Source of the DNA: CAYZJV01 sp964482325
Lineage (GTDB): Bacteria; Spirochaetota; Spirochaetia; Sphaerochaetales; Sphaerochaetaceae
DNA: 6,300 bases
NCBI GenBank assembly: GCA_964482325.1
Contig: CAYZXD010000066.1
Span: 1-6,300 of the forward strand
Direction of reading: 5' to 3'
The translations under genes were made by a program, and so were the position numbers. Within the stretch, counting starts at the first letter, position 1, and the number at the start of each line of letters is the position of its first letter. The notes beneath the pieces were generated by a model that saw nothing but the letters and a program-made list of their open reading frames with translations, had not been told where the DNA came from and did not search any database. Shown here one piece after another: positions 5,770 through 6,300 of this stretch.

Positions 5770-6300
5770 TCAAGTAGTGCCCCGTTTCATAATTGAAGGT
5801 TTGAGCACAATTCGCTGGGTAGCTACGTCTGGACGCTCTACTCTCTGAAGTAGCACCCTAACAGCTATTGAAATCATGTCCTCATAAGGATTTCGTATTG
5901 TTGTCAGCCCTTTATTGATAAATTTTGCAATTGGAATATCATCAAAACCTAAAATAGCAATATCCTCAGGTATGCTTAATCCAGCTTCTTCAATTGCATG
6001 AATTGCACCGATAGCTATATGATCATAACTGGCAAAGATTGCATCAGGGAGTCTATCTAGGGTTAAAATTTCTTTCATGCTTTCGTACCCAGCCTCTTCG
6101 CAACGCTTATTGGAAATCCGGACAAAACAATCCTGCACGGGAAGTAAAAATGAATTCATCACATCCTTGTATACGGAAAATCTCGCCATTGTTTGCATTT
6201 CACCAATAAATCCAATTTGTCGATACTTTTCGTTTACAAGATATTTTAGACCAAGTTCTATACCCTTGTGCTCGTCAATATAAAGATTGTCAAAATCTAG
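5770..6300 (-). CDS. LacI/GalR-family transcriptional regulator, C-terminal part (cut by the window edge)
   Basis: The frame stays open to the right edge, so only the last 176 residues are seen, about half of a typical 330-350-residue repressor; the DNA-binding helix-turn-helix lies outside. An internal ATG at 6198 is not the true start, because the residues before it continue the family pattern (KYLVNEKYRQIGFIGE, 19-34 of the visible part). The fragment is the sugar-sensing periplasmic-binding-protein-like domain: DAIFASYDHIAIGAIHAI (86-103), GLSIPEDIAILGFDD (107-121), LTTIRNPYEDM (132-142) and the final KPSIMKRGTT (167-176, compared with the usual P-L-I-x-R-x-S/T ending). Such proteins bind operators as dimers or tetramers and release or bind DNA on sugar binding. 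Its place and direction, 128 bp before the transport genes, suggest it controls them. The effector cannot be named. Confidence 0.93.
   Translation of the reverse strand, partial: LDFDNLYIDEHKGIELGLKYLVNEKYRQIGFIGEMQTMARFSVYKDVMNSFLLPVQDCFVRISNKRCEEAGYESMKEILTLDRLPDAIFASYDHIAIGAIHAIEEAGLSIPEDIAILGFDDIPIAKFINKGLTTIRNPYEDMISIAVRVLLQRVERPDVATQRIVLKPSIMKRGTT

Noticed and set aside
5770..6198. A short 142-residue regulator starting at the ATG at 6198.
   Set aside because: The upstream codons to the window edge are open and encode typical LacI-domain sequence, so the gene is longer and merely cut by the edge.
6077..6283. A plus-strand open frame of 68 codons opposite the regulator gene.
   Set aside because: It is antisense to a region whose minus-strand translation follows the LacI-family pattern without a break, has no clear ribosome binding site, and shows no family features.

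Overview
The window holds one compact sugar-uptake locus, read entirely on the minus strand (right to left): the C-terminal part of a LacI-family repressor gene (cut by the right edge), a ChvE-type sugar-binding protein, a GguA/MmsA-type dual-ATPase subunit, a GguB/MmsB-type permease, and a protein of the L-fucose/L-arabinose isomerase superfamily. The last gene is followed by a strong GC-rich hairpin that probably ends the transcript.

The DNA is AT-rich (about 40% GC by eye). The sugar-binding protein has an export signal but no lipobox cysteine, so it is probably a soluble periplasmic protein of a diderm. The signal-peptide end (LFAGAQKE) resembles binding proteins of spirochaetes such as Treponema and Sphaerochaeta. 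I take a Spirochaetota origin as the best guess, not as proven. There are no RNA genes, mobile elements or CRISPR repeats.

Layout from right to left. 6300-5770: repressor effector-binding domain. 5769-5642: a 128-bp gap with a good sigma70-like promoter (TTAACA, 17 bp, GATACT), AT-rich direct and inverted repeats just upstream of it, and an optimal ribosome binding site. 5641-4535: chvE-type binding protein. 4534-4440: gap with a 14-bp stem-loop and no U-tract, probably an mRNA-stability or processing element. 4439-2901: ATPase, starting with GTG. 2899-1691: permease, one base after the ATPase stop. 1690-1540: 151-bp gap with an 18-bp dyad. 1539-169: isomerase-like enzyme. 116-65: probable terminator. 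A short open frame on the plus strand ending at 55 may be the tail of a convergent gene.

How the genes fit together (inference): the binding protein captures a monosaccharide in the periplasm, the ATPase/permease pair imports it unphosphorylated, the isomerase converts an aldose to a ketose, and the LacI-type protein senses sugar and controls the promoter. No kinase or aldolase is present, so later steps must be encoded elsewhere. The sugar cannot be named from sequence alone; the ChvE-Ggu family takes several pentoses and hexoses. This is a conventional locus. The points most worth a second look are the unusual isomerase active-site region and the intergenic repeats.
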